Assembly: GCA_002335605.1 (NCBI GenBank)
Contig: BEDY01000003.1
Coordinates: 1,736,001 to 1,800,000, forward strand
Reading direction: 5' to 3'
Length of the DNA stretch: 64,000 nt
Source: Prillingera fragicola
Taxonomy: Eukaryota; Basidiomycota; Tremellomycetes; Trichosporonales; Trichosporonaceae
The notes under the pieces are model-generated. The model was given only the letters and a program-made list of their open reading frames with translations. It had not been told where the DNA came from and made no database searches. The position numbers and the translations under genes are program-made. Shown here in pieces: positions 45,509-57,173 of the stretch (its first letter is position 1; each line of letters opens with the position of its first letter).

Positions 45509-46464
45509 ATGCGGCCCACACTCGTCCGCAACCTCATCAGCACGGCTCGCACTGCACGCATCGCCACCCCGGCACCTGCATCTCTCGCCCGTCCCGTGCT
45601 CCAGAGCAAGCACAGCGTCTTTGCTGCGACTTTGTTGCGATCATTCTCTTCCACACCGCGTGAGTCACCTCGCCGCCCACCCGAGCTCAACCAACTGACA
45701 ATCGACCAAGCTGCCCGTCATGGCGAACTGAAGCGTCCCGAGCCTGGAAAGGGGTAAGTAAAGCTTGTAGCTGCTCGGCCCTCTGCCACAGTCCCTGGAC
45801 GGTAGCCAATAGGCCTTCGGAGCTGACATATGGGGCAGTATCAAGGTGACATACCGCGATTCAAAGGGCAACGACATCAAGACCATTGAGGGATGTGAGG
45901 GCGACGACTTGTTGTCTCTTGCACACGAGTATGACATTGATCTCGAGGGTGAGTGCGCCAGTGGCGAGCTCTGGCCGGAGCTTGCCGCAGTCAGCGGGGC
46001 CGAGTACTAACTACTTGCCAGGTGCATGCGAGCGCTCCGTCGCCTGCTCGACATGCCACGTTATTCTTGACCCCAAGAGCTTTGACAAGTGCCCCGAGGC
46101 CGACGACGAGGAGAATGACATGCTCGACCTGGCGTTCGGCCTGGAGGACTGGTGAGTTCCGTTTCCTCGGCGATCATGGCCGAAACCAAGGTTTGGGCGA
46201 CGAGGCTCAGCAATGTCGAGGCAAAAATCGCTCGGCCGAGTAGCAGCGAACTCGGCTGCTGGGAGAAGAAACTTCATGCATGTGCACAGCTAACGCCACA
46301 GCTCGAGGCTAGGCTGCCAGGTCCTCCTCACCCCCGAGCTGGACGGCATGGTGGCGACGCTCCCTGCCGCGACGCGCAACATGTATGTCGATGGTGAGTA
46401 ACTGCGTACTCTCCTTGGAATTAGAACTGACATTTGTGAAGGCGCTAAGGCAAAGACGCACTAG
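45509..46464 (+). CDS. YAH1: Mitochondrial adrenodoxin-type [2Fe-2S] ferredoxin
   Basis: Six exons (45509-45659, 45711-45753, 45839-45948, 46022-46151, 46302-46393, 46442-46464) give 182 aa. The N-terminus is an Arg/Ala/Ser mitochondrial presequence (LVRNLISTARTARIATPAPA). The fold follows: IKVTYRDSKGNDI, DDLLSLAHEYDIDLEGACE, cluster ligands CERSVACSTC (C-x5-C-x2-C) and a fourth Cys in LGCQVLLTPELDGM. YAH1 passes electrons from ferredoxin reductase to mitochondrial Fe-S assembly and to haem A and ubiquinone synthesis. The last exon encodes only the ending GAKAKTH. Confidence 0.96.
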
Positions 46465-46718
46465 AGTTACGAAGACGTAATGAGGATCATGCATTGTATT
46501 CACATCTCGTTGGTTGGACATGAGGGAGAATGGAGGGAGCGATGCAGAGGCATGAGTGACGTGGGACAAGGGCAGGTGATAGCTCAGCACCCTGGCATGC
46601 TCCAACTAAGCTCATATAGCTGCCGCGCTGGTATTCTAGAGAAATAGAAAGTCACATCAGGCTCACCAGAGCCTCTATATGCTACCACGAGGCAGCCCTC
46701 TCAGCCCCAGCCAAAACA

Positions 46719-48021
46719 CTACCTCCTTGCTGTTCCGGCAGGAATCGCCGGTGCGCCAGCAGCAACAGGGGCATCCTCCTCCTCCTCTTCCTCCTCGTCG
46801 TCATCGTCGTCATCCTCGTCATCAAACAGCTTGCCGTTCCGCGTCTCACGTGCGGCAGTGTCTCCCTCTGCGCCGCCCGCAGCTGCTCCGTCCTTCCAGC
46901 GTCCCTTGTAGTCGACCTGCTCGAGCTCGTCCCATCGCTCCGGCCGCTCGCGGAGCCACTTCATACGGGGTCCGCTGCGCGCGCGTTCAGAGACCTTGAA
47001 GCCATAGATTCGCGGCACGTAGACCTTGCCGAGGGCTGGGCGCTGGCCACCGTGGATGTTGGGGTTGGTGAGGGTCTCGCCGCCGACGACGCGCGAGGGT
47101 GAGGGAGTCATGTGCCTATCGCCTGAAGGAGTTGCTGAGCTTGAGGCGGCGTTGGGGGAGCGAGGGGCGAAGGGTGCGGAGAGGAGCTCGGGGTAGGTCT
47201 GGAAGAAGAGGGGAGCAAAGGACGTGCCAAAGAAGGCGCCGTCCACCTGTGCGTAGCGGCTCGAGGGGGGAGTGTAGATGTCGCCGCAGTTGGGGCAGTA
47301 GAGCTTGACAGTGTCGATACCAGGCATGTCGGAACGGCCGCAGGGAAGGACATGAGTCGAGTGGCAGAACACACGTGGGCAAGCACCAAAGTGTCCCTGC
47401 TCGTACTTTTCAACCTGCACAGTTAGTAGCGCTTCCAAGGCTAGATGCGTACCATCATGACGAGTCCTGGCTTGGTGAGAATGAATCGTTGGTGGACAAG
47501 ACCATACAGCAACTCTGCCGACGACTCGACAATCGACACATCAGGAATCTTGGCCGAGTCCTCCTCTGCACACGTTAGAATCGCTCAAGTGTAGTAGATG
47601 CTCACCAGGCTCCACATCCAAGACCATCTCCAATGCCTCCTTCCAGAACGGCACCTGCGACTGCAGACCTGCAATGTTAGCCACTGTCGACAGCGCACAG
47701 AGTGCGGGGCGCCTAGCCGGTTGGCCAGAGTCCTGAGCTCAACTGACCAGTCAAGTTGAAGTCATCCTCGATGAAATCCTCGTGCACCTCGCAAAAGTAG
47801 TCATGTCCGGGAAGCGAGGTAAACCAGGTCTTCTTGTTTAGCGTGCATTCAAAGATTAGCCGACTTACAATCCAGGTCATTGTCGAGGTCTCATCTGAGG
47901 ATGCCTGTGACGAGTCTAACATGTCAGCGGGCAATGAACGCTGTGCTGAGCATAGTGACTCACCAAACTCGAGCTCATCCTCATCGTGCTCCAGCTCGTC
48001 GAGCTCGTACGCGCGCTGCAT
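46719..48021 (-). CDS. CKB1: Casein kinase 2 regulatory subunit beta
   Basis: Six exons (47964-48021, 47869-47915, 47748-47829, 47606-47668, 47453-47565, 46719-47414) give 352 aa. Conserved blocks: [56 protein letters not shown], and the zinc ribbon GACPRVFC with YCPNCGDIY, followed by [20 protein letters not shown]. The beta subunit dimerises through this zinc finger and tethers two catalytic CK2 alpha subunits. The tail after about residue 300 is charged and ends with a long Asp/Glu run and an Ala/Gly/Pro tail. Introns 1 (48 nt) and 2 (39 nt) contain no stop codon and are multiples of three. CKB1 versus CKB2 identity is not resolved. Confidence 0.95.
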
Positions 48022-48666
48022 GGCAGTAGGGGAGGTAGGACAGATAAGGGTGCCTAGGCTAGATGCTTAGCCAGAGGCGGGGTGTGATAACCGGGAGGGA
48101 ACGCGGTTGAACAAGTGTCTAGCGGACAGTCTCGAACGGGGGCGGCTGTGTTGACGTAACGTTTGACGACTGATGAAGCCTTTTGCCCAGGACGCAGTCA
48201 AGATGAGAGCAGCGACGAGTGGAGGATGTCGATGGGACCGTGTGCGTTCTCGCCAATGCTGTTCAAGGTGCGACGAGTTGGTACGCCGAGGGACGGTGGA
48301 CACTGACAAGGTGTAATGGCCGTAATGGTGAGCAGCACTTGTAAGTCTGCTCGCTGGCTGTTGTCCGCGGCATCGTCCAGGCTGTGAGCAGAGTGCCACA
48401 CCGGATCCAGCCGGCGATATAGTTCCACTCTCGGAACCCACGTGGCTGTGACGCGATGATCGGTGCCGGTCAGGCACGGGCGCACTGGTCCGTGGGTTGC
48501 TACCCTCCTGCCTGGGCCTGGCTGGCACTCGCAGCGAGCATCATTGCTCCTCATCCCATCTCATTCTTGCCTTCACTGTCATCTCTGCGCAACTGGCAAC
48601 AGCGCTCTCTTAGCACACTCCCCTTCACTTCCATTTCTACACGTTCATTACATACCCCTACCCAAC
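48022..48666. promoter_or_regulatory. Divergent promoter region (CK2 beta / GDI1)
   Basis: 645 bp between opposite start codons. The last 150 bp before GDI1 are pyrimidine-rich (CTTGCCTTCACTGTCATCTC), a probable leader. No specific site was identified. Confidence 0.45.
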
Positions 48667-50510
48667 ATGGACGAGGAGTATGACGTGAGTACCAGCTCCG
48701 CTCCACCAACGCGTTGAGCGGCGACTATCCATCCCGCTGTCACGCTGGCCTCTGCTGACCACGTCCCCACAGGTTATCGTTCTGGTAGGCTAGCATGGTG
48801 TATTCCAGAGGGTCCTTCTAACGACGGCGTACAGGGCACCGGCCTGACCGAGTGCATTATCTCGGGCCTCTTGTCGGTCGACGGCAAGAAGGTCCTCCAC
48901 ATGGACCGTAACGACTACTACGGTGGCGAGAGCGCGTCGCTCAACCTTACTCAGGTGGGCTTTTGGTAGCATTGCTATTACTATCAAGCTAACAATACGT
49001 AGCTGTACGAGAAGTTCCGCAACTCGCCCCCTCCCGCCGAGCTCAACCTGGGACGTGACCGCGACTACTACGTCGACCTCATTCCCAAGTTTATCCTGGC
49101 GTCCGGCGAGCTCACCAAGATTCTCGTTCACACCGACGTGACGCGTTACCTCGAGTTTAAGCAGATTGGTGGCTCTTACGTCTACCGCGACGGCAAGATC
49201 TCCAAGGTCCCTTCCAACGAGTCCGAGGCTATTCGCAGCTCACTCATGGGCCTCTTTGAGAAGCGCCGCGCGCGCAACTTTTTCCTTTACCTCCAGGGCT
49301 GGAAGGAGGACGACCCCGCTACGCACCAGGGTGAGTGGTCTGCCGTGGCTGGCGCCTTGCGACCGGCGCACGCTCCTGCCACAGGAATGCTGCTGACAGG
49401 CAGGCTTCGATGCTACCAAGCAGTCCATGAAGGAGCTGTACACCAAGTTTGGCCTCGAGTCTGGAACCCAGGACTTTATCGGCCACGCCATGGCCCTCTG
49501 GCTTGACGAGAGGTGAGTCTCGGCGTGGGCCCCGCTGATTGTAGCTACATTACCCGCCCCGCCAAGGAGACCATGGAGCGCATCATTCTCTACACGCAGT
49601 CCATGGCCCGCTACGGCAAGTCGCCCTACATCTACCCCCTCTACGGTCTCGGCGAGCTGCCCCAGGCCTTTGCCCGTCTGTCGGCCATTTACGGTGGTAC
49701 TTATATGTTGGGCAAGAAGATCGAGTCGATCAACGTCGGCGAGGACGGCAAGTTCACTGGCGTCACCTCTGATGGCGAGACGGTGCGCGCCAAACAGGTT
49801 GTTGGTGATCCTTCATACTTTGGCGGTGTTGAAGGCGCCGAGCCTGAGGGCGGCAAGATCCGTGTCGTCGAGACGGGCAAGGTTGTGAGGATGATCTGCC
49901 TGCTGAAACACGCTATTGTAAGCATTTCCGTCGCTCCCAGAGTGTCCCAAAGGTGATGGACACACCTGGAGTCTCGAAGACAATAATTTTCCGTTCATTT
50001 TGTGCTGACAGTGCAGCCTGGCACCGAGGAAGGCGAGGAGGGCGGCGGCTGTCAAATCGTGATCCCTCAAGGACAAATTGGCAGGAAGAATGACATCTAC
50101 ATCTCATGCGTGTCGAGCGCTCATAACGTTGCGGCCAAGAACGTTTGGATTGCGATTGTTTCAACCATTGTGGAGACTTCGTGAGTTGTAGCGGCCTTCA
50201 ATTTCTGACGACCACAGTGTTCCCGAGCGCGAGCTTCTACCTGGCGTGCAGCTCTTAGGCCCAGTGCTTGAGAAATTTACGACAATTTCGCCTCTGTTTG
50301 AGCCAGTCACGGACGGAAAGGCAGATGAAATTTACATCAGCAAGGTGGGAGCCTCGAGGTCGAAGAAATCAGCTGTACTGACTCATCCAGTCCTACGACG
50401 CCACGTCCCACTTTGAGACGACCGTCACCGAGGTCCAGAACCTTTACGAGCGCATCACAGGCTCCCCACTTGTCCTGAAGGAACGCGAGGCTGGCATCGA
50501 GTCGGCGTAA
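48667..50510 (+). CDS. GDI1: Rab GDP-dissociation inhibitor
   Basis: Nine exons (48667-48684, 48773-48784, 48835-48954, 49003-49330, 49404-49512, 49545-49917, 50017-50180, 50218-50344, 50391-50510) give 456 aa. The N-terminal FAD-like loop [18 protein letters not shown] is assembled from three exons. Rab-binding platform residues follow ([17 protein letters not shown]), then [46 protein letters not shown] and [18 protein letters not shown] extracts prenylated Rab-GDP from membranes and recycles it. Exon 1 is 18 nt and exon 2 is only 12 nt (Val-Ile-Val-Leu). The length matches fungal GDIs. Confidence 0.97.
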
Positions 50511-52944
50511 ACGAAGAGGGTGTAGCCAACTCGAAGGTGGGGCGGTGGCTGATCCTGACCCGAGCGACCCATAGCAAGCGAGGAGGGGTAGAAGTGTCAT
50601 GTCACAACCCAGTCGCAGGATATGTATCGTGCATGCTGTCGACACTGCAACATGTAAACAAGATTGCGTGTCACTGTTCTTGGGTATCACAGTTCTTGGG
50701 TAAGGATCAGCGTCTCACGAGCCTCAAATATCTTTACCTTCTCTTCAGACTTACCCAGTTTTACACGCTACCCCTCTTCAAGACGCTTAAACGTACCAAC
50801 GCGTCCCAATGTGTACAAACCGCAGAAGAAGGGAAGCCAGCCGCCCCCATCCCACTGACGATGCAGTTTCCCCAAAGGGCTCATCCCAGAACGGCCGACA
50901 ATGTGTGTCGCTGAGGCAGCACGAGCAGCGGTTACGCTGTCATCGATGACAGCGAGAAGCCCTCCAACTTCCGAAATGGATCCAACGCCGGCAGACACGC
51001 GCCCTGCAAATAGCATCGCTCGTGACTCGTATAACCTACACTCCTAGGTCTTCCTGGTTAATGGGCAACCATCGGCGACTCCTTTCCTTGATGCACGGAG
51101 TGCAGTCGTGAACCAAAATGGTACAACGTCGCCCAAGTTCGCGGACTCGAGTTGATTCTGGACACAGTCCACCTAGCTATCCATTGTGACAGTGCGGGCT
51201 ATTCGGTCAAGAACCTCGCTCGTGTCTTCAAGGGTCTACGCAATGCACACGCAGCCTACCACTCGCTTCCCGACACAGATGAGGCAAAGCACAATATCAT
51301 TACGGAAGTGCGCGAGATTGAAGCGGCCCTAGGGAACAATGCATTGCGCACTCCCCCACCCAGCCTGGACCGCTGGTCCTGTAGGGCGCCTTAAGGTGCC
51401 ACGCGGGGACGCCACAGTGTGCAGAGGTAGGTGGAGAGCCTACGGCTGTGGTCGAAACTGACTGCACTGGCATGGGAAGGATGCCCACAGGTTTATGGAC
51501 CACATTGTGCAGCGCAAGCTAGGTGGCTTACTCCCGACAGGGCTAATGCGCATGAGGTTTGGACAGACTCTGGTGGGTTTGGCTCCCAAAATGAACTGCA
51601 TAAACGGTAGCCTTGCCTGATGCAACGCCACTCTTGACTTGGACGGTGGTCTTCCATGACTTGTGGGCTTGGGATGCAATACTAGCCCTCCCTACGTTGA
51701 AGGCATTTCCTAGTCTGCAAGCCAAGGACACGCTACAGTCACGATGCACCTGTAATAAGTCAGTGGAAGTTTGGTGATTAGGTAAGCGCGATAACCACGT
51801 GAGCGCTGCCCTGGTACCAAGGAGCCTGCGCACTCTTTCGTGCCTCGTCCTGCCCCTGCTCACCATCATTCCAGTTGTCGGTGCCAAGTCATGACCCTTT
51901 GTCGCAGGCGTCAACCTCGTTTCTCTGCCTCGAGGGTACCTCTTCCTCCGCTGAGGGAAGTATGCCTGCCTGCTGGGTCCTCTGAAGTTGCACTATCGCC
52001 GCCGCCGCCCGATTACATGCCACCCTTGCCTACGCATCAATCGGCATCTTAGCACCTTGTCAAGATCTCGAGATCTCGAGTTGCGGAAGAATGAATACAT
52101 CCAAGGATAGCACTTTGAGATCTGAGACACGCTCCAGCACCAGCAGCGAGCAGCCTCACTCAGAGCTCAGAGCCCAGCTGCTTACTGCCAGTCGTGGAAT
52201 GGCTCTGCATAAATACCTAGTCGATCCAGGACATTAGCAATCCTGGAGGCGCCGCCAATCATTCTAGGGCATCGCGCAACCGATGCAACATGGCGCGCCG
52301 ACAACAAAAAGAACACTCTGCGCGCCGGCCCTCTGGGGTTTCTGGGATCCCGTTGGCTTTATACCATGTGACGGCAGTGCAATCGAGGCCCCCCCCCGGC
52401 CCACTCTCGCATGCGCGTATTCCATTCCAGTGAATCCAGTGATGATTCTGATCGGTTATGCTACAAAGTGACACCAGACACCGCGTGGACGCGGAAAAGT
52501 CTCGGCCCAGACTGCGCCACTGGGCATAACCTTGTGGTCGCTTGCGCCTCTTCCCCGCTTCTGTGTCGCATGCATCCCATGCAGAGAGGAATGGGCGCCC
52601 GGATGCGGAGCTTACTGACAATTTCGGTGAGCGCGTCGCTGAATCACTATGTCTGGGCCAACGACAAACTCGAGACCCTGCCCTCCTCCCCAGAGTCTTT
52701 CCTAGCCCTGTGGCGTCAGTGTACCGGTCAGTTCACCCCGCGCAAATTAGTAGTGTGTGACTGCTGGACTCATGCAGAGTCGGTGGCCGCGCGCAACGTG
52801 CAGCGACGTGCACGAGCGCTCGCATGTGTATGCGCTGCATTATGTGTGCTACAACGAGCGAGCGTCCACCGCCAGTCGGCGTCGCGGCCGCGGAAATGAT
52901 GTATGTGCTGCCGGCGTGTCCCTCTAAAGAAAAAATTGATGGGC
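50511..52944. other. Gene-poor interval downstream of GDI1
   Basis: About 2.4 kb. It contains an 80-95 codon protein-like segment (about 51110-51394, plus; LAIHCDSAGYSVKNLARVF, AKHNIITEVREIEAAL) that lacks a plausible start and may be a gene relic. It also contains a 14-bp palindrome CTCGAGATCTCGAG at 52067-52080 and a run of eight or nine C at 52391-52398. No complete gene was seen. Confidence 0.5.
51110..51394 (+). pseudogene. Possible gene relic or unrecognised exon
   Basis: The frame reads PKWYNVAQVRGLELILDTVH, LAIHCDSAGYSVKNLARVF, KGLRNAHAAYHSLPDTDEA, then KHNIITEVREIEAAL, and stops at 51392-51394. The residue mix is more protein-like than in surrounding frames, but the frame is closed upstream by a TGA. 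A CTGCAG-type acceptor just before it could make it an exon. No family recognised. Confidence 0.2.
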
Positions 52945-54856
52945 CTACAACAGCCCTATGCGCTTGCCGACCTCGCCCGTTTCTGCGTCGAGTTCCGTCG
53001 GCGGGTGTTCGCCCTCTGGTGTGCTGCTTGTATCGTCCGTGAGCGGGCACGGGTCGGCCGCGTCGCGGTCGTCATTATCGTTGAGCCAGTGTCGTGGGCT
53101 TCCGTCTTCCTCGTCGTCAGACTCGCCGCGCACGCTCTCACGCTCCTCGGTCTTGACCCAGCGGCGCCACCAGCGGCCGACGGCACGCTTGGTACGGTCG
53201 TCGAGACCGAGATAATCAATGTTGGCGACGAGTCCACGCCAGCTCACTGCCCCGCTGGTCAATGCACCCTCGAGTGCTCCCACGTCACCCCAGTAGAGCC
53301 AGTGTACAAGGACACCAAACGAGTCGGGATCTGGCAAGGGCACATACACGGGTCGAGGACCATGCAGCGACGTGAATGGCAAGACATGGCAGCCCTTTAG
53401 CTCAGGTGACCCTGGCGAGAGCCCGCCGCAAAGAACTGTGCGCAGCAGCGTGCTCTGGGGCACGAGATAGTCGCGATGGAGTGGATACGAGACGGCGGGA
53501 ACACGTGGTGGTGCCGAATGTGTGGGAGTGGAAGGAGTCGAGCTAGCGGGCGCGGCCGCCGACGTCGAGCGGGTCGTCAGGCCGCGTGTGCCAGGAATGT
53601 GGTCCGAGTCTGCATGGGATTGCGCCTGTGGGCGTACGGGAATGACTATGGGAGTTAGCAGGGTTGGCATGCAGCGACTTACCTAGGCGGACATCACTAG
53701 TCCTGGGGTTGGACCAGAACCTCCCTGCGTGCTCATGCAACCTTTGCAAGACAAACGCAAGGGGAATGTGATCAAGAGAGCCACCAGCGGCGGCGGCAGC
53801 AGCGGCAGCAGCAGAAGGTGCGCCTGGCGAAGCTGGCTGTGCTGCCCGCGCACCGTTGGAAGGCGGCTGGTGCATGGGCGAGCCGTTCAAGGATGGGGCA
53901 AGAGGATGCGCGGCGTGGGCGTTTGCAATCTTTGGCGAGTGGATGAGCGCACGCACGGGCATCGTGCGTGCCCCCAAGCTCGCTACTGAATGGACGGTAC
54001 TCGAGGGACAGGTGACGGTCGGGGGTTCAGGCGCTGGGCGAGGGGCTGGGTGGTGGAGCTCGTCTTCGGCGTCCGAGGCCTGGGTGTTGTGGATGATGCT
54101 TGTTGCGGTGGTGGTTGTAGTGGTGGTGGGAGTAGAAGAGATGGATGAAGGCCGGCTACATTTTCCGGCTGGTGCTGGTGGTGGTACAGTGGCCGAGGCG
54201 GCGGCGGGGCCAGCACCAGCATGGTCGTCGAGGCAAGCGCCATTCCCCGAGGCACCCCGCGACATTGGGTGTGCTCGCTGTCGTTTGAACGATGTACTTG
54301 AACTATAGAGACTCGTCGTCGCCGCGCCTCCGGCATGCATGGCCAGCAGAGAACTGTCTCCCGCTGCCCCTGCCCCACCCACAACGACGCCAGACGCGAC
54401 GGCGCCAGCACTAACGGCCGGCCAAGCCAGCTGGCCCTGCCCGCTCGCACCCGACGCCTCATTGTCTAGATCCTGTCTTGCTCCCTCAACCCCTCCCCCC
54501 AGAGACGCACTGGCGTCTCCTCTACCAACAACTGTCCCACTCGCGCCGCTAGATGAACTGCTGCTTGCAGGCGAAAGACTTCCAGAGGAAGCACGGTAAA
54601 ATGCACCTGTGCTGCCGCTGCCGCCACTGCTGCTGCTGCCGTTGGCCCCGGCCAAGGGCATAGCAGCTGCTCGTCGCCGCCGCACCGACTGGGACGCCAG
54701 TGGCGACGGGCGACGCAGGTTGCCATTGCTGCCGCCGCCAGACAGGCGCTTGGGCGACGGCTCAAAACCGTTGCGCACCGGCTGCGACGCCGGGAGGGGA
54801 CAGAACATGGCCGACGACGAGGACGAGGAGGAAAGAGGCGGGTTGGTGCTGTCCAT
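52945..54856 (-). CDS. BTB-like regulatory protein resembling basidiomycete Clp1 (clampless)
   Basis: Two exons (53683-54856 and 52945-53645) give 624 aa. The first 360 residues are low-complexity (Ser, Gly, Ala, Pro and Thr runs, including a run of nine Ala), probably disordered. A conserved-looking core at about 445-560 reads HRDYLVPQSTLLRTVLCGG, RPVYVPLPDPDSFGVLVHW, LYWGDVGALEGAL and WRGLVANIDYLGLDDRTKR. This pattern fits Clp1/clampless proteins, which are required for clamp-cell or dikaryon development and act downstream of the mating homeodomain factors. The tail is acidic. The ATG at 54856 (MDSTNPP) is the first in frame. The Clp1 assignment is from recalled sequence pattern; a generic BTB/POZ protein is the alternative. 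Confidence 0.7.
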
Positions 54857-55498
54857 GGACAACTTGTGCACAAAGAGTTTTGGCTACTACTTTGTGCAAG
54901 CCAGGGCTAGCGCTGGCTTCGCTGCTAATGCTGCCAGGCGAGAGGAATGCGGGGGGGTTGTGGCGAACAATCCAGTGTCGCTGGGTCGAGCGTCGGAATG
55001 GTCGGACGAAAGCGCAGAGCGGTGGGCGCAGAGGCAGAGGTGCGCAGAGCACACACTACTGCACGCCGGGATGACGACGAGGAGCCGGCTAGACGACTTG
55101 GCGGCGGTGGACAGCGGGACAGAAGGAGAGTGTACGGCTTGGAATCAATATTACGCTGAACAATGTGGTCACTGGTAGGAATGGGTGGTGGTGTGTCTCG
55201 AGGACAATACAAAGAGCTGCGTGCTCGCTATAGACGTGGACGTGCGCGCGCTGCGGTATCGTACGGGAGTGAGCTTTGGAACGGGCCCTCTGTGGTCGGG
55301 CAATGAGGTCAGAAGGGGGAGGGTGGGTGGTGGTTCCTCAGAGGGTGGCAGCACGATGGAGGCGCCGAGACGAGTGAGTCACCACCTCCATGCTGCCCAT
55401 TACATAGCTCCCCTAGGTACCTGCAGCGACCGCATTGATACGACGCCCGCTCGGCTCCATTTGAGAACAATAGACTGGGATAGTTTGGGATCCTGCCT

Positions 55499-55551
55499 GG
55501 CTCCTGCGTGCTCCTGCGTGCTCCTGTGTCTCCTGCATCTCCTGCATCTCA
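55499..55551. repeat. Short CTCCTG-type minisatellite
   Basis: Consecutive units CTCCTGCGTG, CTCCTGCGTG, CTCCTGTGT, CTCCTGCAT, CTCCTGCAT with small length changes. Confidence 0.7.
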
Positions 55552-57085
55552 GTTTCCTGAGCGCGTACACCGGTCACTCCTTGTTCCTGTTGATTCTTGT
55601 TGGGCGTGTGCAACATGAAGCCTGCCTTCCACCCCTCCGATTCCCTCCCCAAGCTACAGCCACGTAAAGCACGCGATGCAATGCTGCTGCTAAGGGGAGC
55701 ACGAGCCCTGCGACGTGGCCCTGGGATAGAGAGACGTGTTGGCTGTGCAACACCTAATGATTACTGAATCGCCAGGTGAGACGGAACAGGAATCGGCTGA
55801 TCCCAGCCGCCACTTGGCTGCTGCGCGGCAGGATCGCAGGCCGAGGAGGACATATGCATGTCATTTGTTGCACAATCCCTCCGACAGTGTGCAATTAAGG
55901 CTGCTCTGGCACGGAGGGAGCATATGCACAGTTGTTGCAGCGATGCAGCAGAGGAGAAGGAGCAACGAGGACAAACCTCGCCAGGGAAGATGCCGCGATG
56001 AGCCCAGGGACACTGGCAAAGAGAACAAAAGGATTTTTTTTTGAACAAAAGGATTCACCATGGCCGAGGTAGCTTGCACATTGAGCCCTGGGAGTACGCC
56101 CGAGCCGCAGGGGATCGCAGCGGGTGGCTTACGACGGCAATGCTGCATGCTGTCTGCTGCTGCTGTTGCTGACCTGGCTAGCAAGGGGTTGGCCGTCTGC
56201 TTGGGATTGTCAGTGCCCACAATCTATAGGCCACTAGCTGTATAGCTGTTTGTGCAGCCTGGGTCACTCGAAAGAACAAGCATTCAACACGGCACAAGCA
56301 CAGGCACCGCTACTCGCTAGCATTGCTGCCGGCGCATTAAGCTCTTCGGCACATGCAACGGCAGGTCAGTAGTGTTTGCAGCTCACTTGACCAAGAGAGT
56401 GTGCAGCATCGGACGGCGATCCGGCGATTCCGTGGAGTGCGACCACCTACCCCCGCCGACGGCCATCATCGTCAGCTGTTAGGTGAGCCTGTGCCTTGCT
56501 GTCTGGTTTAGCCATGCAGGCCAAGGGCATAGCCATCGCCTCCGGACGTGTGTTTCCATGCCTCGGCATGCACGACAAAGACTAGAATTGAGACATGATT
56601 AATGCCATACTGGGCCCTAAGACACAAATGGACACCTGTGATCCTGTGAGGCAGCTCGGCGTACTGATGGCGACCCAAGTGATCGGAGGCTGCGCTACCT
56701 GACCCAGTCCACTCCCGTTCGGTGTGGGCGCGGAATGCGCGTACACAAATGTACGGCAGGGGTTAGTCGCGTATTGACAAGGTCACAGTGCTAGTCGGAG
56801 AGAAAGACAACGGCGATCCCGGTGAGGTGACAACGTCATCACAGGAACCGCGCCGTTCTTCGGGCATGTGTCCCGGCGTCGCACGTCGTCGGGTGTCGTC
56901 TAGTTAGTAGTCCCACGTCAGGTTGCTGTGAGTGTCGCAGGTAGGTCACAAGGTTCGCAGCCCCGCCGATGACAGCAGGATCCACCATGTAGGAGGATTG
57001 CTGGTAGACAAATGTGTATTTTGTGCGGGTAGTGTGACCGTTGTTTGTCACCTCGTTCACTGGATTTGTATTTGGTAGTCACTGA

Positions 57086-57173
57086 ATTTGTACTGCAGCC
57101 AAAGCATTTGTACTGCAGCCAAAGCATTTGTACTGCAGCCAAAGCATTTGTACTGCAGCCAAAGCATTTGTAC
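57086..57173. repeat. Perfect 20-bp tandem repeat, four copies plus a partial
   Basis: The unit ATTTGTACTGCAGCCAAAGC occurs exactly at 57086, 57106, 57126 and 57146, followed by a partial ATTTGTAC at 57166-57173. Degenerate ATTTGTA strings flank it on both sides (57064, 57186). Each unit holds a CTGCAG. Four identical copies imply recent expansion or homogenisation. Confidence 0.95.

Noticed and set aside
13052..46464. Functional cluster of mitochondrial genes (AAC, YHM2, FLX1, YAH1)
   Set aside because: They are scattered over 33 kb on separate promoters with unrelated genes between; chance proximity is the simpler reading.
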